This document shows positions 52,758-62,091 of a stretch of DNA of 64,000 nt, one piece after another. A program made the position numbers and the translations under genes. The notes beneath the pieces are model-generated. The model made no database searches. It was not told where the DNA came from and saw only the letters and a list, made by a program, of their open reading frames with translations. The DNA comes from Photobacterium indicum. Lineage in GTDB: Bacteria; Pseudomonadota; Gammaproteobacteria; Enterobacterales; Vibrionaceae. The DNA is taken from the NCBI RefSeq assembly GCF_003026215.1, contig NZ_PYOC01000016.1, forward strand, positions 34,900-98,899. The letters are read 5' to 3'. Position 1 is the first letter of the stretch. Every line of letters begins with the position of its first letter.

Positions 52758-53516
52758 GTGAAGTTTAAATTAGCAGTTGGTGTCTCTTTTGGGGCAGTAT
52801 TCATCGGTAGTCTTGTTGCTCACATTCCTGCAGCTTGGCTTTTACAACAGGTACCTACTGTAAGAGGGCTAACTATTTCAGGTGTTAGTGGTACTCCTTG
52901 GCAAGGAAGTGCATCTCAGGTGCAGTGGCAAGGCCAGCGTTTTGGTCGCATACAATGGAACATGACGTTAAGTTCACTATTGACTGGTGAAGCTGCATTT
53001 AACGTACGTTTTGGTAAAGGTAGTGAGTTAGGGGTTGATGGACGAGGGGTTGTCGGCTATCGCGCATCGGGCCCTTTTGCTGAAAACTTATTGGTTTCAG
53101 TTCCTGCTCAAAATGTATTGAAATATGTCCGCGCGCCTATTCCAGCGACAGTGACGGGAAACCTCGAACTGACATTGCGAGACTACCGCTATCAAGCGCC
53201 GTACTGTGATGTTTTAGATGGCTCACTCGCTTGGACGTCAGGCAATGTAAGTTCTCCTCTTGGGGCGATTAATCCTGGCCCTGTTATTGCGGATCTTAGC
53301 TGTGAGCAAGGGGGGGTAGTGGCACAAATCGATCAATCCTCAGCAGATGTATCGAGCAAGTGGGAAGCATCATTAGATAAAACCAACAACTATCGTCTTG
53401 ATGGTTGGTTTAAGCCCGGGGCTGAATTCCCGCCTCAACTTGGCAAACAGTTAAAGTGGTTAGGTACGCCCGATACGAAAGGGCAGTATAAAATCAACTA
53501 TAAAGGTCGTATCTAG
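52758..53516 (+). CDS. gspN: Type II secretion protein GspN
   Basis: A 252-residue inner-membrane-anchored periplasmic protein, last gene of the operon. An N-terminal hydrophobic segment (VGVSFGAVFIGSLVAHIPAA) is followed by a beta-rich domain (SGVSGTPWQGSASQVQWQGQ). GspN is not essential in all systems; its precise role is unsettled. It begins with GTG two bases after gspM. I see no strong terminator before nudE. Confidence 0.93.
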   Translation: MKFKLAVGVSFGAVFIGSLVAHIPAAWLLQQVPTVRGLTISGVSGTPWQGSASQVQWQGQRFGRIQWNMTLSSLLTGEAAFNVRFGKGSELGVDGRGVVGYRASGPFAENLLVSVPAQNVLKYVRAPIPATVTGNLELTLRDYRYQAPYCDVLDGSLAWTSGNVSSPLGAINPGPVIADLSCEQGGVVAQIDQSSADVSSKWEASLDKTNNYRLDGWFKPGAEFPPQLGKQLKWLGTPDTKGQYKINYKGRI

Positions 53517-53609
53517 CTACTGTTTTATTAGCAGAGCTATTTTAAGTTTACTTTCAATCAATGGGTGGGTTAACTTTAATTGACTGAAAGAGCGATACAG
53601 GAATATGGC

Positions 53610-54161
53610 ATGGCTGCTGATAAGAATAAACCTGAAATATTATCAACAGAGGTTGTTGCACAATCTCGACTATTTAAAATCGAATCTCTAGATCTTCGTT
53701 TTTCGAATGGCGTAGAACGAACCTATGAACGAATGATGCCAAGTGGTCGTCATGCTGTTTTAATCGTACCGGTTACCGCTGAAGGTGATTTGTTACTCAT
53801 CCGAGAATATTCTGCAGGTACCGATCGCTACGAGTTGGGGTTTCCTAAAGGATTAATCGATGCGGGCGAAAGCGCCGAGCAAGCGGCGAATCGTGAGCTG
53901 AAAGAAGAGATTGGCTTCGGTTCCAATTTGCTACAACCATTGAAAGAAGTTGTATTGGCACCATCGTATTTTTCTAGCCGTATGACGCTTTTCTTAGCCC
54001 AAGGTTTATACCCTGAACAATTAGAAGGTGATGAGCCTGAGCCGTTAGAGATTGTTCGTTGGCCCGTTAGCCAAGGGGAAGAGTTGATCAATCATCTCGA
54101 TTTTGCTGAAGCGAGAAGTATTACCGCCCTTTTTCTTGCATTAAAACAACTCTCACAATAG
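53610..54161 (+). CDS. nudE: ADP compounds hydrolase NudE
   Basis: A 183-residue Nudix hydrolase acting on ADP-ribose, Ap3A and NADH in E. coli. The Nudix box is complete: GLIDAGESAEQAANRELKEE then IGF. APSYFSSRMTLFLAQ and LEGDEPEPLEIVRWP are NudE-specific. I use the ATG at 53610 with AGGA seven bases upstream; a TTG at 53580 would add ten residues. It is nine bases upstream of cysQ and co-transcribed with it, as in E. coli. Confidence 0.95.
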   Translation: MAADKNKPEILSTEVVAQSRLFKIESLDLRFSNGVERTYERMMPSGRHAVLIVPVTAEGDLLLIREYSAGTDRYELGFPKGLIDAGESAEQAANRELKEEIGFGSNLLQPLKEVVLAPSYFSSRMTLFLAQGLYPEQLEGDEPEPLEIVRWPVSQGEELINHLDFAEARSITALFLALKQLSQ

Positions 54162-54170
54162 GAGTGAGTT

Positions 54171-55004
54171 ATGGAATTATCTCACCTCATTCCCTCGGTA
54201 GTCGATATCGCTCGCGCATCTGGGCAAGTTATTTTAGATATTTACCAACGTGGTCAGTTTGAAAAACACATCAAAGAAGATAATACACCGGTAACGAGTG
54301 CTGACTTAGCTGCTCATAAATTAGTAGTTGAGCGACTCACAGAACTTACCCCTAATATTCCAGTATTGTCTGAAGAAGATGCCACTGTACCGCTAAAAGA
54401 GCGCAGTAAATGGCAGCGCTATTGGTTGGTTGACCCATTAGATGGTACACAAGAATTTATTGCTGGTAGTGGTGATTTTGCGACGATTATTGCTTTGGTT
54501 GAAGGTAATAAGCCGATTATGGGAGTCGTGTATGCGCCTGTTTCTGGGGTTGTGTATTATGCATATAGCGGAAAAGGGGCATGGAAGATCACGCCTGAAG
54601 GGGAAACCGTTCGCATCTCGACACATAAGCATGAATTGCCGACCCAATCGATAGCCGTTGCGATTAGCCGCCGCCAAGATATCAGTGCGATTACCAACCG
54701 CTTGGATCCAGCGTTGAACTATGAATTGGTACCACTTGGCTCTGCGGCATTAAAAGCCTGCTTGGTCGCTGAAGGTGCTGTAGATTGTTATCTGCGTCTT
54801 GGTCCTACTGGTGAGTGGGATACGGCCGCGACGCAATGTATTGTTGAAGAAGCTGGTGGGCGAATTGTAAACACGCATCTTAATCCACTTTCTTATAATG
54901 AGCGTGATACGTTAGAAAACCCGAATTTCATTACACTCGGTGACGAATCTTTGCCATGGGCGAATATTCTAACGCCTGATAATCGCTTGATTGATACCCA
55001 ATAA
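54171..55004 (+). CDS. cysQ: 3'(2'),5'-bisphosphate nucleotidase CysQ
   Basis: A 277-residue magnesium-dependent, lithium-sensitive phosphatase that removes phosphate from PAP (and PAPS), a by-product of sulphate assimilation. Metal motifs: SEED (about 64-67), DPLDGTQEFI (about 87-96) and WDTAATQCIVEEAGG (about 218-232). GGAG lies before the ATG. Ends in a strong terminator. Confidence 0.97.
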   Translation: MELSHLIPSVVDIARASGQVILDIYQRGQFEKHIKEDNTPVTSADLAAHKLVVERLTELTPNIPVLSEEDATVPLKERSKWQRYWLVDPLDGTQEFIAGSGDFATIIALVEGNKPIMGVVYAPVSGVVYYAYSGKGAWKITPEGETVRISTHKHELPTQSIAVAISRRQDISAITNRLDPALNYELVPLGSAALKACLVAEGAVDCYLRLGPTGEWDTAATQCIVEEAGGRIVNTHLNPLSYNERDTLENPNFITLGDESLPWANILTPDNRLIDTQ

Positions 55005-55028
55005 GCGCTAGAAAATGTCTAATCAAAT

Positions 55029-55054
55029 AAAACGGAGCCAGAGGCTCCGTTTTT
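55029..55054. terminator. Terminator between cysQ and sthA
   Basis: AAAACGGAGCC-AGA-GGCTCCGTTTTT: 11-bp stem with A and T runs, usable by both convergent genes. Confidence 0.95.
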
Positions 55055-55083
55055 ATTATTTGGGCTGTATTTTTAAATTAACG

Positions 55084-56493
55084 TTAAAATAAGCGATTGA
55101 GGCCATTCAATGCTGCGACGCGATAAGCCTCTGCCATTGTAGGATAGTTGAAGGTGGTATTGACGAAATAATCGATCGTATTACCTTCCCCTTTTTGCTC
55201 CATGATCGCTTGGCCGATATGAATGATCTCAGCCGCACGCTCACCAAAGCAGTGGATCCCTAAGATCTCTTTGGTTTCTCTATGAAAGAGGATCTTCAAG
55301 CTTCCTACTTCTGTCCCTGCAATTTGAGCACGAGCGAGGTGTTTAAATTGAGAGCGGCCCACTTCATAAGGTACTTTGTCTGCTGTTAGCTGCTGTTCTG
55401 TTTTACCCACTGAGCTGATTTCAGGAATGGTATAGATACCTGTCGGAATATGATCAATCAAGCTACCTTGTGCTTCTCCTGTCGTTATTGCTTGTGCAAC
55501 AAAGCGACCTTGATCATACGCGGCGCTTGCAAGGCTTGGGTAGCCGATAACGTCTCCGACCGCGTACACATGATCAACATCGGTACAGTAATTCTGGTTA
55601 ACGACAAGCTGCCCACGGGAATCGGGTGTTAAGCCTACCTTGTTTAAGTTGAGCTTGTCGGTGTTGCCTGTCCGCCCATTGGCATATAACAAGCAATCGG
55701 CACGCATTTTCTTGCCTGATTCTAAGTGCAGGATAACGCTGTCATCAGTGCCTTCTATTTTTTCAAATGTTTCGCCGTTTCGTATCATCGCACCACTATT
55801 CCACAGGTGGTAAGACAATGAATCAGAGATCTCGTTATCCAAAAATTCCAATAAGCGATCACGGGTATTGATGAGGTCGACTTTTACACCTAATCCCCTA
55901 AAAATAGACGCATATTCGCTCCCGATAACCCCTGCGCCATAAATAATGATATGGCGAGGGTCGTGCTCTAGCTGCAGAATCGAATCACTATCATAGACGC
56001 GAGAATGATCAAAATTGACGCCTTCAGGATGATAAGGACGAGAACCTGTTGCGATCACAAATTTATCGGCACTATACAAATCGGTGCTGTTATCGGCATT
56101 TTTTACTCGAACGGTATGGGCATCAATAAAGCTGGCTTCGCCAAAAATAAGGCTACATTTATTACGATCGTAAAAGCCTTGGCGCATTCGAGTTTGTTTA
56201 TTCACAACATCTTGAGCGTGACCTAAAATTTGACTAAAGGTACTGTGTAGGCTGGAATTGTTTTTGCAATAGAGAGGATTTTGATTGTATTCAATAATAC
56301 GGCTGACAGCATGTCGGAGTGCTTTAGATGGAATGGTTCCCCAGTGAGTACATCCACCTCCTACGCTATTTTCTCTTTCGATAACCGCGACATTTAATCC
56401 GGCTTTAGTTAGCCCCATTGCAGCCCCTTCTCCACCAGGACCGCTGCCAATAATAATGGCATCAAAGTGAGTGGGCTTTTTATTTTTTGTCAT
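55084..56493 (-). CDS. sthA: Soluble pyridine nucleotide transhydrogenase
   Basis: A 469-residue FAD flavoprotein that transfers hydride between NADPH and NAD, lowering excess NADPH. The FAD site is DAIIIGSGPGGEGAAMGL (about 10-27), the NAD(P) site HIIIYGAGVIGSEYASIFRG, and VYAVGDVIG is the second FAD motif. The redox-active Cys pair of related reductases is replaced (GGGCTHWGTIPSKALR), the hallmark of SthA. It is divergent from fabR, the same neighbour as in E. coli. Confidence 0.98.
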   Translation of the reverse strand: MTKNKKPTHFDAIIIGSGPGGEGAAMGLTKAGLNVAVIERENSVGGGCTHWGTIPSKALRHAVSRIIEYNQNPLYCKNNSSLHSTFSQILGHAQDVVNKQTRMRQGFYDRNKCSLIFGEASFIDAHTVRVKNADNSTDLYSADKFVIATGSRPYHPEGVNFDHSRVYDSDSILQLEHDPRHIIIYGAGVIGSEYASIFRGLGVKVDLINTRDRLLEFLDNEISDSLSYHLWNSGAMIRNGETFEKIEGTDDSVILHLESGKKMRADCLLYANGRTGNTDKLNLNKVGLTPDSRGQLVVNQNYCTDVDHVYAVGDVIGYPSLASAAYDQGRFVAQAITTGEAQGSLIDHIPTGIYTIPEISSVGKTEQQLTADKVPYEVGRSQFKHLARAQIAGTEVGSLKILFHRETKEILGIHCFGERAAEIIHIGQAIMEQKGEGNTIDYFVNTTFNYPTMAEAYRVAALNGLNRLF

Positions 56494-56833
56494 TAGTAGG
56501 CCTTCATTATCATCTGTGCAACATTGGCATAGCGATAGTTTAACTTTTTATGGCGTGTGGTAGAATCGGCGGTAGTCGATAGGTAGGTAGTGATCACGTT
56601 GTTCTAACGAAATATGATGAAAATGTGCATTTCGCTACTTTAAAATGATGATTATTGTTTTAATCATCGCGTGATGAATTTGTGATGAAACATTAAAACT
56701 CATAATTACTGCTTTGATTCAGCGTCCATCAGGATTTAGTATGTTCAGATGTAGGTGTAATTGCCATTCACGCTGAAGTGATAGATAAAACAGCGTATAG
56801 TTGGAAAAAAGTTCATAGAGAAGCTATAGGTTC
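56494..56833. other. Divergent intergenic region sthA-fabR
   Basis: 340 bp that must carry both promoters. A TAGAAT hexamer near 56561 could be a -10 for the rightward direction. AT-rich stretch with repeated ATGATGA/TGATGAA words around 56610-56690. No open frame, hairpin or recognised operator stands out. Confidence 0.4.
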
Positions 56834-57466
56834 ATGGGGATTAGGGCTCAACAAAAAGAAAAAACGCGCCGATCACTTATCGATGCTGCGTTTAGCCAGT
56901 TAAGTGCAGACCGTAGTTTTTCCAGCCTCAGCCTGCGTGAGGTAGCTAGAGAAGCCGGTATTGCCCCTACGTCTTTTTATCGTCATTTTAAAGATATGGA
57001 TGAGCTAGGTTTAACTATGGTTGATGAAGGAGGTCTAATCCTTCGTCAATTAATGAGACAAGCTAGACAGCGTATTGCCGAAGAAGGTAGTGTAATTCGT
57101 ACATCTGTTGAAACATTTATGGAATTTATTGAAAGTAGTCCAAACGTATTTAGACTACTTTTACGTGAACGCTCGGGAACATCCACAGCGTTTCGTGCCG
57201 CGGTTGCTCGTGAAATTCAACACTTTGTTGCTGAACTTACCGAGTACCTTGAGGCAAAAACAGGTGTTACGCATGAAGAAGCCTATATTCAGGCAGAAGC
57301 ATCGGTCACCTTGGTATTTAGTTCTGGTGCAGATGCGCTAGATCTTGATCCTCAGGCTCGTGAAGAGCATGAAGAAAAACTTATCATGCAATTAAGAACA
57401 ATTGCAAAAGGTGCCTATTGGTACCGTAAAGAGCGTGAGCGTCGTGAGCTCAGGCATAAACTATAA
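56834..57466 (+). CDS. fabR: Unsaturated fatty acid synthesis repressor FabR
   Basis: A 210-residue TetR-family repressor that in E. coli controls fabB and fabA according to the unsaturated/saturated acyl balance. The helix-turn-helix is SLREVAREAGIAPTSFYRHF (about 33-52), identical in type to E. coli FabR, and the opening GIRAQQKEKTRRSLIDAAF is also typical. Start has GGTTC only weakly; no better ATG. fabR-yijD-trmA clustering matches enterics. Confidence 0.97.
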   Translation: MGIRAQQKEKTRRSLIDAAFSQLSADRSFSSLSLREVAREAGIAPTSFYRHFKDMDELGLTMVDEGGLILRQLMRQARQRIAEEGSVIRTSVETFMEFIESSPNVFRLLLRERSGTSTAFRAAVAREIQHFVAELTEYLEAKTGVTHEEAYIQAEASVTLVFSSGADALDLDPQAREEHEEKLIMQLRTIAKGAYWYRKERERRELRHKL

Positions 57467-57489
57467 CCTTATTTCTGTTGGTGAAAGAT

Positions 57490-57864
57490 ATGGAAAAAGA
57501 GCAAGTTAAAGCTGAACGTAAAACATTGGTGTTATCGCTACTCGCGGGTTTATGCGGTAATGCAACGTTGGCTGTATTGACATCAAGCTATGTCACGTTT
57601 TCGATTTTCCCTGTAATTGCATTCGGTATGGCGCTGTACTGCCTATACCAAGAGTATTTAAGCAAACCGATGACTGAAGGTACTCCCGCTATAGCGTTCT
57701 CATGCTTTCTTGTTGGTGCATTCGGATACTCCGCATTCTTACGTGCACAATTACCAGAGATGGGTTCAAACTTCTTACCTCTTATGGTTTCTTTAGGCTT
57801 ACTATTCTGGGTAGCTTATAAGATGGGTATTACGAAGGCTCCTGCAAAATCAGCCGAAGCTTAA
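57490..57864 (+). CDS. yijD: DUF1422 membrane protein YijD
   Basis: A 124-residue inner-membrane protein with four hydrophobic segments (LVLSLLAGLCGNATLAVL; FSIFPVIAFGMALYCLY; AIAFSCFLVGAFGYSAFL; FLPLMVSLGLLFWVAYKMG). It is the conserved companion of fabR and has no known function. The ATG at 57490 is used; TTG at 57478 or GTG at 57481 are alternatives. It is 23 bp after fabR and likely in the same operon. Confidence 0.9.
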   Translation: MEKEQVKAERKTLVLSLLAGLCGNATLAVLTSSYVTFSIFPVIAFGMALYCLYQEYLSKPMTEGTPAIAFSCFLVGAFGYSAFLRAQLPEMGSNFLPLMVSLGLLFWVAYKMGITKAPAKSAEA

Positions 57865-57881
57865 GCTGGAAAGGTAGGTAT

Positions 57882-57909
57882 AAAAAAGGCGCTGATTAGC
57901 GCCTTTTTT
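57882..57909. terminator. Terminator between yijD and trmA
   Basis: AAAAAAGGCGCTGATTAGCGCCTTTTTT in essence: GGCGCT/AGCGCC stem with A and T runs on both sides, fitting the convergent genes. Confidence 0.95.
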
Positions 57910-57957
57910 GTTAACTATAATTCGTCTTTTTGTCGATTATTGATTTTATTTATGGTC

Positions 57958-59064
57958 TTACTTACGTTCTAGCAAAACACCTGCTTCCATATGGTGGGTA
58001 TATGGGAACTGATCAAATAATGCAAAGCGAGTAATCTTGTGTGTTTGGCTTAGCATCTCAAGATTTTCTTTTAATGTGTCAGGGTTGCAAGAGATATACA
58101 TAATACGCTCATAGCCTTGCACCATACGACATGTACCTTCATCCATACCTGAGCGCGGCGGATCAACAAAGATAGTGTTGCAATTGTAGCTCTGCAGATC
58201 GACGTTTTGGGCTTTAAGACGGCGAAATTCACGTTTGCCCGCCATTGCATCAGTAAAATCTTCAGCAGACATGCGTACAATCTGTACGTTATCAATATTA
58301 TTAACCGCAATATTGTATTGTGCAGATTCTACTGAAGGCTTAGCGAGCTCTGTTGCTAAAACGCGTTCGAAATTTTTAGCCAGTGCCAGCGAGAAGTTAC
58401 CGTTACCACAATATAGCTCTAACAGGTCACCTTCACTGTCTTGCGTACAATCAACCGCCCATTCCAGCATCTTTTGTGCCACTTCACCATTAGGTTGAGT
58501 AAAGCTATTCTCAACTTGTTTATAAGTTAGAGTTTGATCAAAGACATTTAGTTTTTCGATAACGTAATCGCGATCTGCCACAATTTTCATTTTTCGAGCA
58601 CGACCAATGATGTTTAAGTTAAATCCTTCATCATTTAAGCGTTGCTTCAGTTTTTTGATTTCAACTTCCCACTCTTCATCTAACTGACGGTGGTAAAGCA
58701 GTGACACTAAGATCTCACCACTTAATGTAGATAAGAAATCAATTTGGAATAATTTGTGGCGCAAAGTTTGGCTTGGTTTTAGCGCTTCTACCAGCAATGG
58801 CATTAAATCGTTAATTAAGCGACTCGCTGCAGGAAATTGATCTACGCGGTATTTTTCGCGAGTCTCTTGATTGAACATGACATAGTAAAGATCTTCGCCT
58901 TCATGCCACATTCTAAATTCAGCACGCATGCGGTAATGCTCTGCAGGAGAGGCAAACACCTCAAGCTCGGGTGTCTCAAAATCTTCAAAGATGTTTTGAA
59001 TACGCTCTGCTTTTTCATCCAACTGCTGTTGGTAACCAGCGGTATTAAGTGCCGTGGATGTCAT
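57958..59064 (-). CDS. trmA: tRNA (uracil-5-)-methyltransferase TrmA
   Basis: A 368-residue SAM-dependent enzyme making ribothymidine at U54 of tRNAs (and U341 of tmRNA). SAM motif LLELYCGNGNFSLALA (about 215-230); catalytic Cys in YISCNPDTLKENL (about 325) and the Asp-Pro-Pro motif FVDPPRSGMDEGT. TrmA-type N-terminus without a TRAM domain. Length equals E. coli TrmA (366). Confidence 0.98.
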   Translation of the reverse strand: MTSTALNTAGYQQQLDEKAERIQNIFEDFETPELEVFASPAEHYRMRAEFRMWHEGEDLYYVMFNQETREKYRVDQFPAASRLINDLMPLLVEALKPSQTLRHKLFQIDFLSTLSGEILVSLLYHRQLDEEWEVEIKKLKQRLNDEGFNLNIIGRARKMKIVADRDYVIEKLNVFDQTLTYKQVENSFTQPNGEVAQKMLEWAVDCTQDSEGDLLELYCGNGNFSLALAKNFERVLATELAKPSVESAQYNIAVNNIDNVQIVRMSAEDFTDAMAGKREFRRLKAQNVDLQSYNCNTIFVDPPRSGMDEGTCRMVQGYERIMYISCNPDTLKENLEMLSQTHKITRFALFDQFPYTHHMEAGVLLERK

Positions 59065-59221
59065 TAGTGTGCCTCAAACTGCTCAAAATAAGAGCGCAGA
59101 TTTTATTGCATTACTGACCGATGTCCAGTGTTGTCCGAGATAAAAGTTCAGTTTGGGCTAATTAATAATAACAAAGAGCAAACAAAGCTAGACAATAAAG
59201 GCAATGATAACTAGCATCGCA

Positions 59222-59423
59222 GTGCGCTGGTTTGCCAAATATGGCTAGGGAACACGGTGAAATTCCGTGACTGACGCGCAGCGGTGATAGAGAACGAAAG
59301 CACACGGACGTAAGTTCCAAACACTGTTTCAGACAATTGCGTAATGCAATAGGTATGATGCGGGAAGTTGTTGCCTAGGTGGTTACCCAACCATGCTCTT
59401 AAGTCCGAAGACCGACCAGTGTA
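59222..59423 (+). promoter_or_regulatory. Cobalamin riboswitch
   Basis: The conserved core GGGAACACGGTGAAATTCCG (59248-59267) then GACTGACGCGCAGCGGTGATAG, a GAAAGCACACGGACG segment, and the closing AAGTCCGAAGACCGACCAGTG (59401-59421) are the class-I cobalamin aptamer. Outer stem: GTGCGCTGG with CCAGTGTAC. A following AAGCAA/TTGCTT hairpin (59426-59441) may help hide the btuB ribosome site. It should repress btuB when adenosylcobalamin is present. Confidence 0.97.
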
Positions 59424-59472
59424 CGAAGCAAATCGTTGCTTAGTATTAAACGCGACTTAAGGTATCCATATA

Positions 59473-61290
59473 ATGAAAAAAACGCTTTTAGCTGTGGCGT
59501 TGGCACCGTTGTGCCTTCCATCCCAAGTTTTTGCTGCCGATGAATCATCAAATGATGTCATGGTAGTTACCGCCAACCGTATTAAGCAAAGTACTGAATC
59601 AGTGACAGCTCAAGTGGAAGTGATCACTCGTCAAGATATTGATCGTATTCAAGCTAAGTCTCTGACTGATGTATTTCGTCGCTTAACGGGAGTTCAAGTT
59701 ACCCAAAATGGTGGCCGAGGTCAAAATGCCTCACTGTTTGTCCGAGGTGCAAATTCCGATCAAGTTCTTGTTTTAATTGATGGAGTTAGATTTGCTCGAG
59801 CAGCAAAAGGTGCTGTAGATTTTAGCCAAGTACCTATTACGTTTGTTGACCGTATTGAATATGTTCGCGGCGCGCGTGCTTCGGTTTATGGTTCTGAAGC
59901 TATTGGTGGTGTTATTAATATCATTACGCTAGCAAACTCAACGACTAATGACACAACAAAAGTGACAGCAGGCTTGGGTAGCCTTGATTATAAAGAGTTA
60001 TCACTTTCAAGTGGTTTGAATGTTGGTGATAACGGCCACTTGAATATATCTCTTGGTTACGATGCGGATGACGGATACAACGTTCACCCTATTGCTGGTG
60101 TTAATGATGGTGATCGCCATGGTTTTGAATCTCGTAATGGTTTAGTTGGGTATGTTCATAATTTTAGTGATGCATGGAAGGGCTTTGCTAATTTAAGGTT
60201 GTTTAATAATATTTCACAATATGATGGTTCATTCGGCACTTCTCATGATCAGAAAGAAGCAGAAGTAGATAACATTGCATTGGCATCAGGCGGAGAGTAT
60301 ACATCTGGAAAGTTGTCTTCCCAGTTCCAAGTAAACTGGCAAAATCAGGAAGATTGGAACTACAGTAAATCTTCTGGAAAAAACTCTCCATTTGCGAGTA
60401 ATGATGAACTAGAGCAGCTAAACCTGCAGTGGAACGCTCAGTATCAGTTAAATCAACAGGTGACACTTGCTGGTGGTCTTGATTGGCGTGATGAGTCTTA
60501 CTTGGTTAAAACCAGTAATGATAAATATGATCGTGACAATATTGCTTACTACGGATTGTTGGCAGCAGATTTCGAACATTTGTTTGGTGATCTGAGCATT
60601 CGCCTTGACGATAATGAACAGTTTGGTAGTGAGACAACTTATAATGCAGGGGCGGGTTATCGTTTTTCTGAACTACTTGTAGTGAAAGCATCTTATGGCA
60701 CTTCGTTTAAAGCGCCAAACCTTTATCAGTTGTATAGTATTTACGGTAATCAAAACCTAAGTGCAGAAACGGCTGATTCATTAGAGCTTACTGTAAGCGG
60801 TATTCTTGCTGATGTTCGTTGGTCGGTAACGGGGTATGATACGAGAGTAGATGACCTAATCGACTACAATTTTTCAACTAGTAAGTATTACAATGTCTCT
60901 GGTGAAAGTAAGCTGAAAGGCATAGAAGTTGTTACTGAGTTTGAAACTGACTTCATCTCGCATCAATTAAGTGCTGATTTCAAAGATCCAGAAGATAAAG
61001 ATGGTGAGCAACTAACTCGTCGAGCTAAGGAAATGTTCAAATACAATGCGACAGCGACATTTGATCTTGTGGATGTATCTTTCGGTTATCAATATGTTGG
61101 TGAGCGTCCAGATTTTAGTGGAGAGCTTGACGCGTATAGTTTGTTTGACGTAGCTGCTAATTATTATGTCACTGAACGTCTAACATTGAATGCTCGTATT
61201 GATAACCTTTTCGATGAAGAGTATGAAACGGCTGGTGACTATCCTGCACCAGAGCGCGCATATTACTTGAGCACGACATACGAATTTTAA
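59473..61290 (+). CDS. btuB: TonB-dependent vitamin B12 receptor BtuB
   Basis: A 605-residue outer-membrane receptor. Signal peptide 1-21 (ends VFAA), a TonB box DVMVVTAN (about 28-35), a plug domain (SLTDVFRRLTGVQVTQNGGR; FVRGANSDQVLVLIDGVR; RGARASVYGSEAIGGVINII) and a 22-strand barrel ending with aromatic Phe (YLSTTYEF). The riboswitch upstream supports cobalamin as substrate. Confidence 0.97.
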   Translation: MKKTLLAVALAPLCLPSQVFAADESSNDVMVVTANRIKQSTESVTAQVEVITRQDIDRIQAKSLTDVFRRLTGVQVTQNGGRGQNASLFVRGANSDQVLVLIDGVRFARAAKGAVDFSQVPITFVDRIEYVRGARASVYGSEAIGGVINIITLANSTTNDTTKVTAGLGSLDYKELSLSSGLNVGDNGHLNISLGYDADDGYNVHPIAGVNDGDRHGFESRNGLVGYVHNFSDAWKGFANLRLFNNISQYDGSFGTSHDQKEAEVDNIALASGGEYTSGKLSSQFQVNWQNQEDWNYSKSSGKNSPFASNDELEQLNLQWNAQYQLNQQVTLAGGLDWRDESYLVKTSNDKYDRDNIAYYGLLAADFEHLFGDLSIRLDDNEQFGSETTYNAGAGYRFSELLVVKASYGTSFKAPNLYQLYSIYGNQNLSAETADSLELTVSGILADVRWSVTGYDTRVDDLIDYNFSTSKYYNVSGESKLKGIEVVTEFETDFISHQLSADFKDPEDKDGEQLTRRAKEMFKYNATATFDLVDVSFGYQYVGERPDFSGELDAYSLFDVAANYYVTERLTLNARIDNLFDEEYETAGDYPAPERAYYLSTTYEF

Positions 61291-61296
61291 TTATTA

Positions 61297-61322
61297 AAAC
61301 CGCCTTAGGGCGGTTTTGTTTA
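61297..61322 (+). terminator. Terminator-like hairpin after btuB
   Basis: AAAACCGCC-TTA-GGGCGGTTTT followed by GTTTATTTT. The T run is interrupted, so some read-through into the next gene is plausible. Confidence 0.75.
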
Positions 61323-61340
61323 TTTTGGCTATAAATTCTT

Positions 61341-62006
61341 ATGAAAAAGAAAGTTGTTGTTAGCTGGTCATCGGGTAAAGATTCAACGCTGACCCTTATT
61401 AAACTGCTGAATGATCCAAACTACAAAGTTGTTGGCTTATATACGACATACCTTATCGATGAGGTGCCTTTTCAAGCAACGCCTCTTGAGGTTGTAAAAA
61501 AACAAGCGGCATTAACTGGGCTGCCTTTGGTTACCATAGAATTACCAGAAGTCTTTCCGCCTAACGATATTTATCAATCTTTAGTGGTGCATGGGTTACG
61601 CAATAGTGGTTTAGAGATTGATGCCGTCGCATTTGGTGATATGTTTTGCAATGGTATTGCAGATTACCGCCGTAGCTATATAGAGCCTGCAGGTTGGGAG
61701 TGTGTCTTTCCTTTGCTAGGACAAGATAGCCAGCGACTAGCCCAAGAAATTATTGAGTGTGGAATCGAAACGTTAGTAGTAACAGTTGATACTAGCCAAC
61801 TTGATGGTAAGTTTTGCGGTGAGTGGTATAGCCATCAGTTAATCTCAAGTTTACCTATGCATACCGATCCTTGCGGTGAGGACGGCGAATTTCATACGCT
61901 GGTCGTTAAAGCACCATGTTTCGATGGTGAATTAAAAATAGAGTTAGATGAATGTGAGCGAGAAGGGCGATTCCACTACCAACGTTATAATTTAGTCAAA
62001 GAATGA
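61341..62006 (+). CDS. DUF71/COG2102 ATP pyrophosphatase, B12-linked subgroup
   Basis: A 221-residue protein of the adenine-nucleotide alpha-hydrolase (PP-loop) superfamily. The PP-loop is VVSWSSGKDSTLTLIKLL (about 5-22). The C-terminal DUF71 signatures GEDGEFHTLVVKAPCF (about 181-196) and AFGDMFCNGIADYRR are clear. The eukaryotic relative Dph6 makes diphthamide, absent from bacteria; a comparative study of DUF71 proposed a bacterial subgroup in B12 salvage, based on linkage to btuB as seen here. Position 50 bp after btuB supports that. Reaction unknown. Confidence 0.85.
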   Translation: MKKKVVVSWSSGKDSTLTLIKLLNDPNYKVVGLYTTYLIDEVPFQATPLEVVKKQAALTGLPLVTIELPEVFPPNDIYQSLVVHGLRNSGLEIDAVAFGDMFCNGIADYRRSYIEPAGWECVFPLLGQDSQRLAQEIIECGIETLVVTVDTSQLDGKFCGEWYSHQLISSLPMHTDPCGEDGEFHTLVVKAPCFDGELKIELDECEREGRFHYQRYNLVKE

Positions 62007-62091
62007 TTGAATACGACAAGAAAGGTTCGGATTTATACGCTATCGCAGTATTATTAGTACCTTATTGAAGACGTAATAAACGTGGTGAATA

